DNA of 64,000 nt from an uncultured Alphaproteobacteria bacterium (GCA_947259105.1 CAMYKU010000006.1:1-64000); one strand, 5' to 3'. Positions 1 through 8,780 are shown, counted from the first letter of the stretch. Notes: a model not told the origin generated them from the letters alone. Translations and numbers: made by a program.

Positions 1-1134
1 CCAGTCGACCAGACCATCGCCGTTGAGGTCGACAAACTCCCCCTTGCGTCGGTCCTCATCGGGTGCGTCTTCGTTGAAGATCGTAAAGGGGGGTTTGTGT
101 GGCGCGCTCGACTGCCAGCCAAGGTTCTCCGGCTTCCACGCGAAACTCGTCGGGGCGAGGCAGCTTTCCGTCCCGCCGATGCCGTCGCATTCGGTGACGC
201 TCAGCAGCCGCGAGCGGCCGGTCGCGGCGCCGGTCTCGTAGGCCAGGCGGTAGTCGCGCACCAGGGCGCCGTCGGTGTGGGTGCGGATCGCGGCGAGGCG
301 CACGTCGCTGTTGATCAGCGCGCCGCCCGGATAGCCCTGCGCCGTGTCGGGCCGGGCCTCGTAGATGAACTCGACCGCGCTCTGCGCCGCGACCGCCGCC
401 GCGTCGTTGTACGCATAGTCGATGCGGTCGAGCCGGTGGGCGCCGGCCGCCGAGTCCTCGAAATACGTGAACGTCAGGTAGTTGCCGACGGTATCGGCGA
501 TCCTGTCGACCGCCCAGGCGCGCACCTCCGGCGGCGCCTCCGGCCCCGGCGCGGGGGTGAACACCGCCTCGATGCGCGAATCCTCCGTGGCGCCGTAATC
601 CATGATCTGGCCGGTCTTGGCCCACACCCGGAACCACACCGGGCTGGTGCCCTGGACGCCGGTGGAGCCGGCCACCTTGCCGTACGACACGACCTTGAAC
701 AGCCCGTCGATCTCGGTGCGGTACTCGGTGCCGTCGGCGCCGTAAGTTCCCGCGACCGCGACCAGCCGCTTGCCGTCGAGGCAGAAGCGGTCGTCGTCGC
801 TGTATTCGATGCCGCCCCATTGCCCGTCCTGCGCCGGGGTGCGAGGGCAGCGGGTGATCGCCGACATGCCACTGATGGACCAGCCGACCCCGGCGATGCC
901 GTTGCCGCCGCCGCTGGAATAGTCGAGCGACAGGCTCGGCGCCATGCCGGCGAGGCCGGGCGGCACGTCGATCGGGATCGAGTAGTTGGCCTGGCCCGTC
1001 TGGTCGACCGCGAGCGCGCCCGGCGTCACCCCGGCGACCGTGGTCTGGGCCCATGAGGGGGCAGCGGTCACTCCGAGGATCACGAGGATCAGGACGAACG
1101 GCGGAATCCGGAAACGCATCGCGGTCGCGCGCAT
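1..1134 (-). CDS. SpvB/Tc-toxin-like secreted protein, 5' part only
   Basis: The gene runs off the left edge; 378 codons are visible. It begins with a signal-peptide-like segment (FVLILVILGVTAAPSWA, about residues 13-29), then the stretch GQANYSIPIDVPPGLAGM with PSLSLDYSSGGGNG, which is typical of the SpvB/TcaC N-terminal domain found in insecticidal-toxin and RHS-type surface proteins. The visible end carries an FG-GAP/VCBS-like calcium-loop motif, LNGDGLVDW. The ATG at 1134 has AAGGGGG about 7 bases upstream. Family members are usually 1,000-2,500 residues, so most of the gene lies outside the window. Such proteins are exported and often end in a variable toxin or RHS core; whether this one does cannot be seen here. 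Confidence 0.8.
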   Translation of the reverse strand, partial: MRATAMRFRIPPFVLILVILGVTAAPSWAQTTVAGVTPGALAVDQTGQANYSIPIDVPPGLAGMAPSLSLDYSSGGGNGIAGVGWSISGMSAITRCPRTPAQDGQWGGIEYSDDDRFCLDGKRLVAVAGTYGADGTEYRTEIDGLFKVVSYGKVAGSTGVQGTSPVWFRVWAKTGQIMDYGATEDSRIEAVFTPAPGPEAPPEVRAWAVDRIADTVGNYLTFTYFEDSAAGAHRLDRIDYAYNDAAAVAAQSAVEFIYEARPDTAQGYPGGALINSDVRLAAIRTHTDGALVRDYRLAYETGAATGRSRLLSVTECDGIGGTESCLAPTSFAWKPENLGWQSSAPHKPPFTIFNEDAPDEDRRKGEFVDLNGDGLVDW

Positions 1135-1334
1135 GGCAGAGCCCCCTTGTGCGCGGCAGGCCCGCCGGATTCGCTCCCGGCGGATGCTGCCGGTTAACCA
1201 TGACTTCCGGCAACGATGCAACTTCAGGGACGCGCGCGTCAAGAGGGAAATTTTAAGAAAATTTTAGCGTTTCTTGGTGGGCTCAGGAAATCCTTTTATT
1301 TTCCGTGTGTTATATGTCCAGCTAATATTTATGG

Positions 1335-1404
1335 GTATAGATGTCCGCAGGAACAGCGCCATCGCTATCCGTTGGGATGCACATCTATACAACCTTCGGA
1401 TAGC
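1335..1404. other. Interleaved inverted repeats in an AT-rich spacer (possible pseudoknot)
   Basis: Within the 289-base gap between fetB and the SpvB-like gene, GTATAGATGT (1335-1344) pairs perfectly with ACATCTATAC (1381-1390), and GCTATCCG (1364-1371) pairs perfectly with CGGATAGC (1397-1404). The two stems interleave in the order expected of an H-type pseudoknot. The surrounding 1245-1335 is markedly AT-rich compared with the window. On the minus strand this sits in the 3' UTR of fetB or the 5' leader of the SpvB-like gene. Its function is unknown. Confidence 0.45.
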
Positions 1405-1423
1405 ATTGCCGCCGCCGCCCCCC

Positions 1424-2227
1424 TCACCCGCGCTTCGGCGCCAACCGGTCCAGCCGCAGCCGGTGCCGCCCGTCGGTGATCCTGGCCGCCGCGGCGAGCA
1501 CCGCGGTGAGCGCGCCGAAGCCGGTGCCGCCGGCGATCAGGAACATGATCAGGGTCTGGTACTTGACCGCCTCCACCGGGTCGACGCCGGAGAGGATCTG
1601 GCCGGTCATCATGCCGGGGATCGCGACCAGGCCGGTCGCCGCCATGGCGTTGACGATCGGCATCAGCGCGGTGCGCAGCGCCGCCGAGGCGACCGGGCGC
1701 AGCGCCTCGCGCCGGGGCCGGCCGAGCGCCAGCTGGGCCTCGATCGCCGCCTTCTCGCGGCTCGCCGTCGCGGTGAGCGTATGCAGGCCGAGCGCCACCC
1801 CGGTCATGGTGTTGCCGAGGATCATGCCCAGGAGCGGGATCGCATAGCGCGGGTCGTACCACGGCTGCGGCTGCACCTGCGTGGTCAGCGCGAACATCGT
1901 GACCACCGCCGCCGCCGCCAGCATCGCCGCGGTGCCGACGCCATAGCCCCACCAGCCGGCCAGCCGCCGCTCCTGCCGCGCCATCGCCTCGCGCCCGGCG
2001 AACAGCACCATCAGCAGCGCGAACAGCGCCGTCAGCCACGGCGAGACCAGCGAGAACAGCAGCTTGAGCACCAGCCCCATCAGGCCGAGCTGCACCGCCA
2101 TGCGCAGGGCGGCGATCAGGGTGTCGCGGGCGAGGCCCAGCTGCAGCCAGATCGACAGCCCGGCATTGACCAGCAGCAACGTCGCCGCCAGGGCCAGGTC
2201 CCAGTAGTCGAGGGCGATCAGCGGCAT
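1424..2227 (-). CDS. fetB: FetB-type metal (iron) export permease
   Basis: This 267-residue, very hydrophobic protein belongs to the UPF0014/FetB (YbbM) family. The start MPLIALDYWDLAL is chosen because AAGGAG lies 6 bases upstream; a longer reading frame begins 36 bases earlier but has no ribosome binding site. The family motif region around residues 105-150 (PLLGMILGNTMTGVALGLH, then REKAAIEAQLALG) is present, as is PGMMTGQILSGVDPVEAVKYQ near the C-terminus. It pairs with the ATPase FetA, encoded just upstream on the same strand. In E. coli FetAB exports iron and protects against oxidative stress; the metal here is inferred. Confidence 0.88.
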   Translation of the reverse strand: MPLIALDYWDLALAATLLLVNAGLSIWLQLGLARDTLIAALRMAVQLGLMGLVLKLLFSLVSPWLTALFALLMVLFAGREAMARQERRLAGWWGYGVGTAAMLAAAAVVTMFALTTQVQPQPWYDPRYAIPLLGMILGNTMTGVALGLHTLTATASREKAAIEAQLALGRPRREALRPVASAALRTALMPIVNAMAATGLVAIPGMMTGQILSGVDPVEAVKYQTLIMFLIAGGTGFGALTAVLAAAARITDGRHRLRLDRLAPKRG

Positions 2228-2350
2228 GTTTGGCTCCTTATCCGCTGTAAGCGGAGGCGGCACCGGCCCGCTCCCCCACCCGGCCGCCCAACGGTATCGT
2301 ACGGGGTCTTTCGTGCTGAGCGGGCTGGAGCGAACATATCGGACAATGCA

Positions 2351-2989
2351 CTATCCTCGCGCCTCCTCGCGCGCGACGCCCTTCTCGAAGCGCAGGCCGC
2401 GCCTGGCCAGCCGCCGCGCCTGGGCCGGATCGTGGGTGACGAACACCAGCGCGCCGCCGCCGGAGAGGAACTCGCGCAGCCGCGCCTCGACGGCCCAGGT
2501 CGCCTCGACGTCGAGGCCCGAGGTCGGCTCGTCGAGCAGCAGCACCTGCGCGCCCTGGACCAGCGCCCGCAGCAGCGCCAGGCGCTGGCGCTCGCCGGTC
2601 GACAGGCGCGACACCGGCCAGCCGCCGGCCTCGGCCGGGATGCCGAGCCGCGCCGCCGACGGGGCGGCGGCGTCCCAGTCCTCGAAATGCTCGCCCACGC
2701 GCTCGGCCCACCAGCCGGATTCGGCGGGAACATAGGTCACCCGCCGGCGCCAGCGCGGGGCGGGCATCGCGTTGCGGTCCTCGCCGCCCAGCGTCAGCGC
2801 GCCGTCGTTGGGGTCGAGGTCGGCCAGCGCGCGCAGGAACAGGCTCTTGCCGGAGCCGGACGGGCCGCTCACCGCCAGCGCCTCGCCGGCCGCCAGCGCG
2901 AAGTCGGGGACCTCGATGCCGGTCCGCGCCAGCCCGCGCACCGAAAACAGGGGCGCGTCGCGTCCATCGCTAGAGCATTGTCCGGGCAT
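2351..2989 (-). CDS. fetA: FetA-type ABC exporter ATPase
   Basis: A 212-residue ABC ATPase with Walker A GPSGSGKS (about residue 41), a signature-like LSTGERQRLALLRAL, Walker B VLLLDEPTSGLD and the H-loop VTHD. It is short, as FetA/YbbL proteins are, and precedes fetB on the same strand with a 123-base gap. The start codon at 2989 lies inside a repeat (TAGAGCATTGTCCGGGCAT on the plus strand), so the first seven residues may be repeat-derived. The stop codon TAG is itself the first bases of another repeat end (TAGTGCATTGTCCG). A later, non-ATG start is possible. Confidence 0.85.
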   Translation of the reverse strand: MPGQCSSDGRDAPLFSVRGLARTGIEVPDFALAAGEALAVSGPSGSGKSLFLRALADLDPNDGALTLGGEDRNAMPAPRWRRRVTYVPAESGWWAERVGEHFEDWDAAAPSAARLGIPAEAGGWPVSRLSTGERQRLALLRALVQGAQVLLLDEPTSGLDVEATWAVEARLREFLSGGGALVFVTHDPAQARRLARRGLRFEKGVAREEARG

Positions 2990-3184
2990 CTGGATGCGGG
3001 TTTCCCTCGTTCAGGCATTGAGTCCCACCCCCACCCTGCCCTCCCCCATCAAGGGGGAGGGAAATCTTTTCGTCACAGCACCATCTTATCCCCCTCCCCT
3101 GGCGGGAGGGGGCAGGGGGAGGGGGACAACGAAACGCGACGGCGAAAGCCGGCTCAGATTCCATCTTACCCAATGACGCCCTAG
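2971..3184. repeat. TA-flanked repeat cluster with C/T-rich palindromes
   Basis: The stretch starts CTAGAGCATTG and ends ACGCCCTAG, so both ends read TA-G(A/G)GC inward. Inside are two C/T-rich palindromes: CCCTCCCCC/GGGGGAGGG (3039-3061) and a longer one at about 3088-3123. The same C/T-rich type recurs at 5494-5593 and 7583-7692. The right end overlaps the TAG stop codon of the MetE-like gene (3181-3183). Confidence 0.6.
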
Positions 3185-4233
3185 ACGTCATGCGCGGCGG
3201 CGCAGAGGTTGGTCAGCTTGGCGACCGCGAGGTCGCGCCCCAGCAGGCCGAGACCGCAGTCGGGCGCCGCGATCAGCCGGCCGGCGTCGATGTGCTGCAG
3301 CGCCGCGCGCAACCGGCCGCGGATCTCGTCCACGCTCTCGACCCTGCTCCTGGCCACGGCGACCGCACCGAAGATCACGGTGGTGGTCGCGAAACGCTCC
3401 AGTAGCGCGAGGTCGTTGTGGCGGTGCGCGTCCTCCAGCGAGACCGCCTGGACCGACGACTCCTCGATCGCGTCGGCGAGACGCAGATAGGCGTTGCGGT
3501 CGGCCTTGGGATAGTCCGGGTTGTCCAGCCGGTCGGGATAACCGCAGCACATGTGGACGGTGCGCACCACGCCCCCCGGCGCGCCGTGGAAGCAGCGCTC
3601 GAGGTTCTCGAAGCCCCAGGCGAGCGCCTGATCCGGCTTGCGCGCGAACACCGGCTCGTCGATCTGGATATGGCGGCATCCGGCGGCGGCCAGGGCCTTG
3701 AGCTCTTCATTGATCGCCGCGGCGAGGTCGGCGCCGAGCCTCGCCTCGTCGTCGTAGAACGTATTGGCCACGGTATCGGTGATCGTCATCGGCCCGGGCA
3801 TGGTCACCTTCAGCGGCTTGTCGGTGAAGGCCTGCGCCACCCGCCAGTCATGGGCAAGGAAGCGGTCGCGCGCCCGCACCTTCCCGGTGATCGTGGGCAG
3901 CGAAGCGGCATAGGCGCCGCCGCGCAGCTCCTTCTCGGTCAGGGTCGCGAAATCGATGCCATCGAGATGCCGGCAGTGGTAGTGGATATAGTTCTCGCGC
4001 CGCACCTCGCCATCGGTCGGGATGTCGACGCCGGACGCCACCTGGTCGGCGATCACCGCCCCGGCGGCGCGCGCGAACAGCGCCTCCGCCTCGGCGCCGG
4101 CCTGTGCCATCTGCGCCGCGTAACCCTGCGTCGGGCTGACCGTGTCCGGCCCCGCCGCGCCCTGGAACCAGTCGGTGATCGGCACGTAATCCGGCTTCGG
4201 AAAGGCGCCGATGGTGGTGGTCTGCAGCCGCAT
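3181..4233 (-). CDS. Stand-alone MetE C-terminal-domain protein (cobalamin-independent methionine synthase family)
   Basis: At 350 residues this matches the free-standing catalytic domain of MetE rather than full-length MetE (about 750 residues). Zinc-ligand motifs are visible: HMCCGYP (the H-x-C pair) and PDCGLG (distal Cys). IQIDEPVF and the N-terminal TTTIGAFPKPDYV also fit. Members transfer methyl groups to homocysteine or related thiols, some using donors other than methyltetrahydrofolate; the true substrate is not evident. No methionine-pathway neighbours are present. The TAG stop coincides with the end of a TA-flanked repeat. No obvious Shine-Dalgarno precedes the ATG at 4233. Confidence 0.82.
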   Translation of the reverse strand: MRLQTTTIGAFPKPDYVPITDWFQGAAGPDTVSPTQGYAAQMAQAGAEAEALFARAAGAVIADQVASGVDIPTDGEVRRENYIHYHCRHLDGIDFATLTEKELRGGAYAASLPTITGKVRARDRFLAHDWRVAQAFTDKPLKVTMPGPMTITDTVANTFYDDEARLGADLAAAINEELKALAAAGCRHIQIDEPVFARKPDQALAWGFENLERCFHGAPGGVVRTVHMCCGYPDRLDNPDYPKADRNAYLRLADAIEESSVQAVSLEDAHRHNDLALLERFATTTVIFGAVAVARSRVESVDEIRGRLRAALQHIDAGRLIAAPDCGLGLLGRDLAVAKLTNLCAAAHDV

Positions 4234-4389
4234 GTCCGCGTCTCCGCGTGTGGTTCCGGCGGCGCATGCTAGCGCATTATCCGCTTTCGCGAAATCGGCG
4301 CCGGCCCGCCCCTGAAGAGCAATCTTTGGGGTTTTGTTTACCTTCTTGTCACCATTTGCGGCCTAGTATGCGCGCAAGGAGAGCCGAAG

Positions 4390-5280
4390 ATGACAGCAGT
4401 GCAGGCGAAAGAGGCCAACTGGCAGGGCCATATGAGCGCGGCGCAGGCGGCGCTCGACGCCGGTGACGACATCCAGGCCGAGATGGAGCTGAGAGCCTCG
4501 ATCCAGGCCGCCGAAAACGGCAACGACAGCCTGCAGCTGGCGGCATCGCTCAGCAACCTCGCGGCGCTCTACGACGCCTACGGCGAGTGCGAGGCGGCGC
4601 TGCCGCTGTACGAACGGGCGCTCGGCATCATGGAGGCCGCCTACGGGCCGCAGAGCGCCGAGGCCGCGAGCGTCCTCAACAACCTCGCCGAACTGTTCCG
4701 CTCGTGGGAGCGCAACAACGATGCGATCCCGCTGTACGAGCGCGCCATCGCGATCCAGGAAAAGACCCTGGGCCCCGATCACGCGGAACTCGCGGCGACC
4801 CTGAACAACCTTGCGATCGCGCTGCACGACATGAGCGACTACGAGGAGGCGGAGAAGCTGTACCGGCGGGCGCTCGGCATCATGGAAAAGACCGCCAACG
4901 AAGCGCGCCCGGAGCTGGCGGACGTGCTGGTCAACCTGGCCGGCCTGCTGGACGACCGCGGCCGCTACGAGGGCGCGCTGTCCGCCTTCAAGCGGGCGCT
5001 GGAGATCCAGGAGAAGACGCTGGAGCCGGACCACCCCTATATCGCGACGACGATGGGCCGCATGGCCTCGGTGTTCCAGGCCCAGGGCAACCACCGCGAC
5101 GCGGTGCGTCTGGTCGACCGGGCGCTGGAGATCCGCGAGATGCGCCTCGGCAGGGAACATCCCGACCTTATCAAGAGCCTCGAGAACTTCGCCAAACTGC
5201 TGCGCCGGGCCGGCGAGGACGAGCGCGCCCGCGAAATGGACGCCCGCGCCCGGGCCATCCGGCAGAGCATCAAGGACTAG
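4390..5280 (+). CDS. TPR (kinesin-light-chain type) protein
   Basis: A 296-residue protein built of five or six 42-residue TPR_12 units, recognisable by repeats of LNNLA...Y.EAE.LY.RAL.I.EK..GP.H (for example LYERALGIMEAAYGP and LYERAIAIQEKTLGP). It has no signal peptide or membrane segment, so it is probably a cytoplasmic scaffold for protein-protein contacts. AAGGAGAG lies about 7 bases before the ATG. It stands alone, between the divergent MetE-like gene and tRNA-Gly. The cellular partner is unknown. Confidence 0.85.
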   Translation: MTAVQAKEANWQGHMSAAQAALDAGDDIQAEMELRASIQAAENGNDSLQLAASLSNLAALYDAYGECEAALPLYERALGIMEAAYGPQSAEAASVLNNLAELFRSWERNNDAIPLYERAIAIQEKTLGPDHAELAATLNNLAIALHDMSDYEEAEKLYRRALGIMEKTANEARPELADVLVNLAGLLDDRGRYEGALSAFKRALEIQEKTLEPDHPYIATTMGRMASVFQAQGNHRDAVRLVDRALEIREMRLGREHPDLIKSLENFAKLLRRAGEDERAREMDARARAIRQSIKD

Positions 5281-5296
5281 GTGCGGCGGGGAAAAG

Positions 5297-5371
5297 TGGA
5301 GCGGGCGATCGGGATCGAACCGACGACATTCAGCTTGGGAAGCTGACGTTCTACCACTGAACTACGCCCGC
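5297..5371 (-). tRNA. tRNA-Gly (anticodon CCC)
   Basis: On the minus strand the sequence folds as a complete cloverleaf. The acceptor stem is GCGGGCG/CGCCCGC, the D arm GTTC-AGTGGTA-GAAC, and the anticodon stem TCAGC/GCTGA encloses TTCCCAA, giving anticodon CCC. The T arm contains GTTCGATCC, and CCA is encoded at the 3' end (discriminator U). The length of 75 bases is normal. It would read GGG codons. Confidence 0.96.
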
Positions 5372-5493
5372 GCCGCAGACTCTTATATGGCACGCGGCGG
5401 CGGCGTTCAAGCGGCTGATGTCCAGCCGTAGCTGCGCCGGAGAACCCGAGGCAGCGACTCCAATCGATTTCCAGCGCCGGTCCCGGCGCCGCA

Positions 5494-5593
5494 CACCCCC
5501 ACCCCGACCCTCCCCCATCAAGGGGGAGGGAGTATTTGGGGCTGCCCGCAAAACGAGCCCTCCCCCTTGATGGGGGAGGGTTGGGTGGGGGTG
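5494..5593. repeat. Large C/T-rich inverted repeat
   Basis: The left arm begins CACCCCCACCCCGACCCTCC and the right arm ends GGAGGGTTGGGTGGGGGTGG; each arm also holds its own short palindrome (CCCTCCCCC...GGGGGAGGG). It sits just past the 3' end of the TRAP permease gene and beside tRNA-Gly, and has the same sequence style as the repeats at 2971-3184 and 7583-7692. Confidence 0.7.
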
Positions 5594-5621
5594 GATCACC
5601 GATCTTTGCGCGTGGCCCGCC

Positions 5622-7535
5622 TCAGCCCGCCCGGCGGGCGGCGAGGACGGTCCGTATGCTCGGTGCCCAGGCGATTGCGGCGAGGGCGAAGCCGGCGATC
5701 TCGATGCCGGGCAGCAGCGGGAACAGCAGGCAGATCGCGGCGATCAGGAAGGTGCCGCGCCGCCACTGCGGTATCGGCCCGGTCAGGAACTCGGTCTTCT
5801 GGATGCCCATGGCCAGCACCGCGTAGCCGAGCAGGTAGCGCAGCGCGGCGTAGACGATCGCCCCCGGCTCGCCGATCAGCAGCAGTTCCGGCACGTAGAC
5901 GAAGCTGAACGGGATCAGCACCAGGGTCGCCCCGAATTTGAGCGCCGCGAAGCCGGTCTTCATCGGGTCCGCGCCTGCGATCGCCGCGCCGGCGAAGGCC
6001 GAGACGCAGACCGGCGGCGTCACGTTGGAGAGGCACGCGGCGTAGAACACCACCAGATGCGCCGCCACCTCGTCGACGCCGAGATGGATCAGCGCCGGCG
6101 CCGCCACCACGGCGAGGATGATGTAGGACCCGGTGGTGCTGCTGCCCATGCCGATGACGATCGAGATAATGGTCACCAGGACCACCGTGAAGAACAGCTG
6201 CCCGCCGGCGAATTCGACCAGCACGGCCGAGAACTTCAGTCCCAGCCCGGCCAGCACCACGCCGCCGATGATGATGCCGAGGCTGCCGATCGCGGCGCCG
6301 GCCGAGGTGTTGTTGTGGGCGCCCGCGACCAGGCCGTGGAAGACCTTGCGCGGGCCCATGCGGGTCTCCTTGCGCAGCCATGAGAGGGCCAGCGTCGCGA
6401 CGGTGCCCCAGAACGCGCCGTAATTCGCCGAGTAGCCCATGAACAGCAGGGTGATGACGACGATCAGCGGGATGAAGAAGAACCAGCCGCGGCGCAGCAC
6501 GTCGCGGACAAGCGGGATCTCGTCGTCGGGCAGGCCCTTGAGGCCGGTGCGCATGGCCTCGAGGTCGACCATCAGCAGGATGAAGGTGAAGAACAGCACC
6601 GCCGGAATCACGTTCATCATGGCGATGCCCAGATAGTCGCGCTGGGTCAGGGTCGCCAGGATGAACACGCCGGCGCCCATGATCGGCGGCATGATCTGGC
6701 CGCCGGTCGAGGCGATCGCCTCGATGGCGCCGGCATGGTGCGGCTTGAAGCCGATGCGCTTCATCATCGGGATGGTGAAGGCGCCGGAGGCGACGACGTT
6801 GGCCACCGACGAGCCCGAGATCGAGCCGAACAGGGCCGAGCTGAGCGTCGCGATCTTGGCCGGGCCGCCGCGCCAGCGCCCGGTCAGCGCCGTCGCCAGC
6901 TCCATGAAGAAGGTGCCGGCGCCGCTGCGCTCGAGGAACGCGCCGAAGATCATGAAGGGAAAGACGAAGGTCGCGAAGGTCGCGGTGACCACGCCGAACA
7001 TGGCCTCCTGGGTCGAGAAGCTGAATTCGAGGATGCGCTCCACCGGCATGCCGGAATGGGAGAGCTTGCCGGGCAGGTACGGGCCGAAATAGAGCTGCGC
7101 GAGGAACAGGATCGCGATGATCGGGATCGCCGGGCCGAGGACCCGCCGGCTGGTCTCGAGGATCACCACGATGGCGACGGCCCCCATGGCGAGGTCCCAC
7201 TGACTGGGATCGCTGACGCGGAACATCGCATAGGGCACGTACTGGTCCATCCAGTAGCCGATGCAGGCCACGGCGGCGGCGATCAGGACCGCGTCGATGA
7301 CGCTCGGCCGGTGCGCCGGCGCCCCGCGCCGGGCCGGGAAGACGAGGAACACCAGGATCGAGGTGAACAGCAGGTAGAAGCCGCGATTGGTCTCGGTCGA
7401 ATAGAGACCGAACCCCGACGTGTAGAGATACCACAGCGAGAACGCCGCCGCGGTCAGCGCGTAGCCGACGGCGAAGACGCCGGACAGCGTCCGCCCCCTG
7501 CCCTTGATATCCGGAAACCAGCGTTCGGCCGTCAT
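5622..7535 (-). CDS. TRAP transporter fused permease (TAXI type, DctQM fusion)
   Basis: A 637-residue integral membrane protein with many hydrophobic segments. The N-terminal four-helix part corresponds to the small DctQ subunit and the rest to the large DctM subunit, a fusion typical of TAXI TRAP systems. DctM-like stretches include FGSISGSSVANVVASGAFTI, ASTGGQIMPPIMGAGVF, GMGSSTTGSYIILAVVAAP and CLSNVTPPVCVSAFAGAA. It would import a carboxylate-like solute with sodium, using the binding protein encoded just upstream (7815-8780). The 279-base gap between them holds a terminator-like hairpin and a repeat, which may lower permease expression relative to the binding protein. Confidence 0.92.
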   Translation of the reverse strand: MTAERWFPDIKGRGRTLSGVFAVGYALTAAAFSLWYLYTSGFGLYSTETNRGFYLLFTSILVFLVFPARRGAPAHRPSVIDAVLIAAAVACIGYWMDQYVPYAMFRVSDPSQWDLAMGAVAIVVILETSRRVLGPAIPIIAILFLAQLYFGPYLPGKLSHSGMPVERILEFSFSTQEAMFGVVTATFATFVFPFMIFGAFLERSGAGTFFMELATALTGRWRGGPAKIATLSSALFGSISGSSVANVVASGAFTIPMMKRIGFKPHHAGAIEAIASTGGQIMPPIMGAGVFILATLTQRDYLGIAMMNVIPAVLFFTFILLMVDLEAMRTGLKGLPDDEIPLVRDVLRRGWFFFIPLIVVITLLFMGYSANYGAFWGTVATLALSWLRKETRMGPRKVFHGLVAGAHNNTSAGAAIGSLGIIIGGVVLAGLGLKFSAVLVEFAGGQLFFTVVLVTIISIVIGMGSSTTGSYIILAVVAAPALIHLGVDEVAAHLVVFYAACLSNVTPPVCVSAFAGAAIAGADPMKTGFAALKFGATLVLIPFSFVYVPELLLIGEPGAIVYAALRYLLGYAVLAMGIQKTEFLTGPIPQWRRGTFLIAAICLLFPLLPGIEIAGFALAAIAWAPSIRTVLAARRAG

Positions 7536-7582
7536 CGACGCTCACTGCGGAGACTTTTTTCCCAAACGGGCGACCGTGCGTC

Positions 7583-7692
7583 ACCCCCCTCCCCAACCCC
7601 TCCCCCTGTCCAGGGAGAGGGGCTTTCTATCGCAAAAGACCAACTGCTTAGCCCCTCTCCCGCCTGGGCGGGGGAGGGGTTGGGGAGGGGGT
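7583..7692. repeat. C/T-rich inverted repeat between TRAP genes
   Basis: The left arm begins CCCTCCCCAACCCCTCCCCC and the right arm ends GGGGAGGGGTTGGGGAGGGG, forming a long hairpin of about 110 bases. It lies inside the TRAP transcription unit, downstream of the terminator-like hairpin of the binding-protein gene, and belongs to the same C/T-rich class as 5494-5593. Confidence 0.7.
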
Positions 7693-7760
7693 GGGAACCC
7701 GGCGGAGCCGGGCAAGTCGCATACACGTGACTGTCTCCACCTTGCGGGGCCGGATGCATG

Positions 7761-7800
7761 GAAAAAACCAGCCGCCGGGGCTTGTGCCGCGGCGGCTGGC
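7761..7800 (-). terminator. Intrinsic terminator after the TAXI binding-protein gene
   Basis: On the minus strand GCCAGCCGCC, a loop, then GGCGGCTGG is followed directly by TTTTTTCC, 14 bases past the stop codon of the solute-binding gene. The stem and T-run fit rho-independent termination or attenuation within the operon, before the permease gene. Confidence 0.85.
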
Positions 7801-7814
7801 GTCAACACTCTCGG

Positions 7815-8780
7815 TTATTCCTGCCAGAGGCCTTTCTTCTTGTAATAGGCCTCCGCGCCCGGGTGCATCGGCACGCCGAGCGCCAGGAAATTCCTGGTGT
7901 CGGGCTCCATCTGCCCCCACGCCTTGTGGCCGGCTGCCAGCTGCTTCTTGATGCCGGGCTGGTAGACGAGATCGAGGATATCCTCGACCGCCTGGGCCGG
8001 CACCCGCTCATGCGCCACCCAATAGACCGTCAGGTACGGCAGCTCGACGTCCGGCACGCCCTTGTACGTGGTCGAGGGCATGGTGCCGGGGTTGTAGAAC
8101 GGGTAGGTGCCGGTGATCGCCTTCATCTCGCCGGCGGTGTAGGCCAGCACCACGGCGCCCTTGGTCTCGGCCAGTTCCTTGACCGCCGCGGCCGGGGCGG
8201 AGGACTGGCAGAGCGCGTCGATCTGGCCGTTGCCGAGCGCCCGCCCGGCGTCGGCGAAGGTCATCATGCTGGGCTCGATCTTGTCCAGCATGCCGGTGGC
8301 CCGCATGATGTTCGAGCAGTTGAACACCGTCCCGGACCCGGGCGGGCCGAGCGCCACCTTCTTGCCGGCGAGGTCGGTAATTTTGGTGATGCCGCTGCCC
8401 GGCAGGGTCACGAAATAGGTCGGCCCCTTGTAGGCCTTGGCGACACCGCGGAACATGGTGCCCTTGGCGCCCCCGGCGAACGGCCCTTCCGGCTTCTGCG
8501 ACATGAAGACATGGGCGCCGTAGACGATGCCCATGTCCAGCTCGCCCTTGATGATGCGCTTGGCGTTCTCGGTCGAGCCGCCGGTCGTCACCTGGGTGAT
8601 GTTGTTGTTGTACTGCGGCAGCTTCTCGGAAATGATCGTGCCGGCGGTGCCGACCATGTAATACATCACGCCGCCGGGGTTCGAGCCGCCCCAGGCGATG
8701 TTCGTCTTGTCCTGCGCCGCGGCCGGCTGGACGAGCCCCAGCCCGGCCAGCGCGACGGCAATGAAAGCAACGAGTCGCAT
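7815..8780 (-). CDS. TAXI-family TRAP solute-binding protein
   Basis: A 321-residue periplasmic protein with a clear signal peptide (MRLVAFIAVALAGLGL..AAAQ, cleaved near residue 22). TAXI-family landmarks follow: WGGSNPGGVMYYMVGTAG, TTGGSTENAKRI, GELDMGIVYG, TLPGSGITKITDLAGKKVAL and GPPGSGT. It binds a solute in the periplasm for the fused permease encoded downstream. GGGAGGAA lies just before the ATG. The ligand cannot be named from sequence; known TAXI ligands include glutamate, 2-oxoglutarate and other acids. Confidence 0.92.
   Translation of the reverse strand: MRLVAFIAVALAGLGLVQPAAAQDKTNIAWGGSNPGGVMYYMVGTAGTIISEKLPQYNNNITQVTTGGSTENAKRIIKGELDMGIVYGAHVFMSQKPEGPFAGGAKGTMFRGVAKAYKGPTYFVTLPGSGITKITDLAGKKVALGPPGSGTVFNCSNIMRATGMLDKIEPSMMTFADAGRALGNGQIDALCQSSAPAAAVKELAETKGAVVLAYTAGEMKAITGTYPFYNPGTMPSTTYKGVPDVELPYLTVYWVAHERVPAQAVEDILDLVYQPGIKKQLAAGHKAWGQMEPDTRNFLALGVPMHPGAEAYYKKKGLWQE

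Noticed and set aside
56-1213. Long arginine-rich reading frame on the minus strand
   Set aside because: It is a shadow of the SpvB-like gene, whose frame has signal peptide, domain motifs and a ribosome binding site.
5297-5593. Genomic-island attachment site at tRNA-Gly
   Set aside because: No integrase gene or duplicated tRNA 3' end is visible; the neighbouring repeat is a common C/T-rich palindrome.
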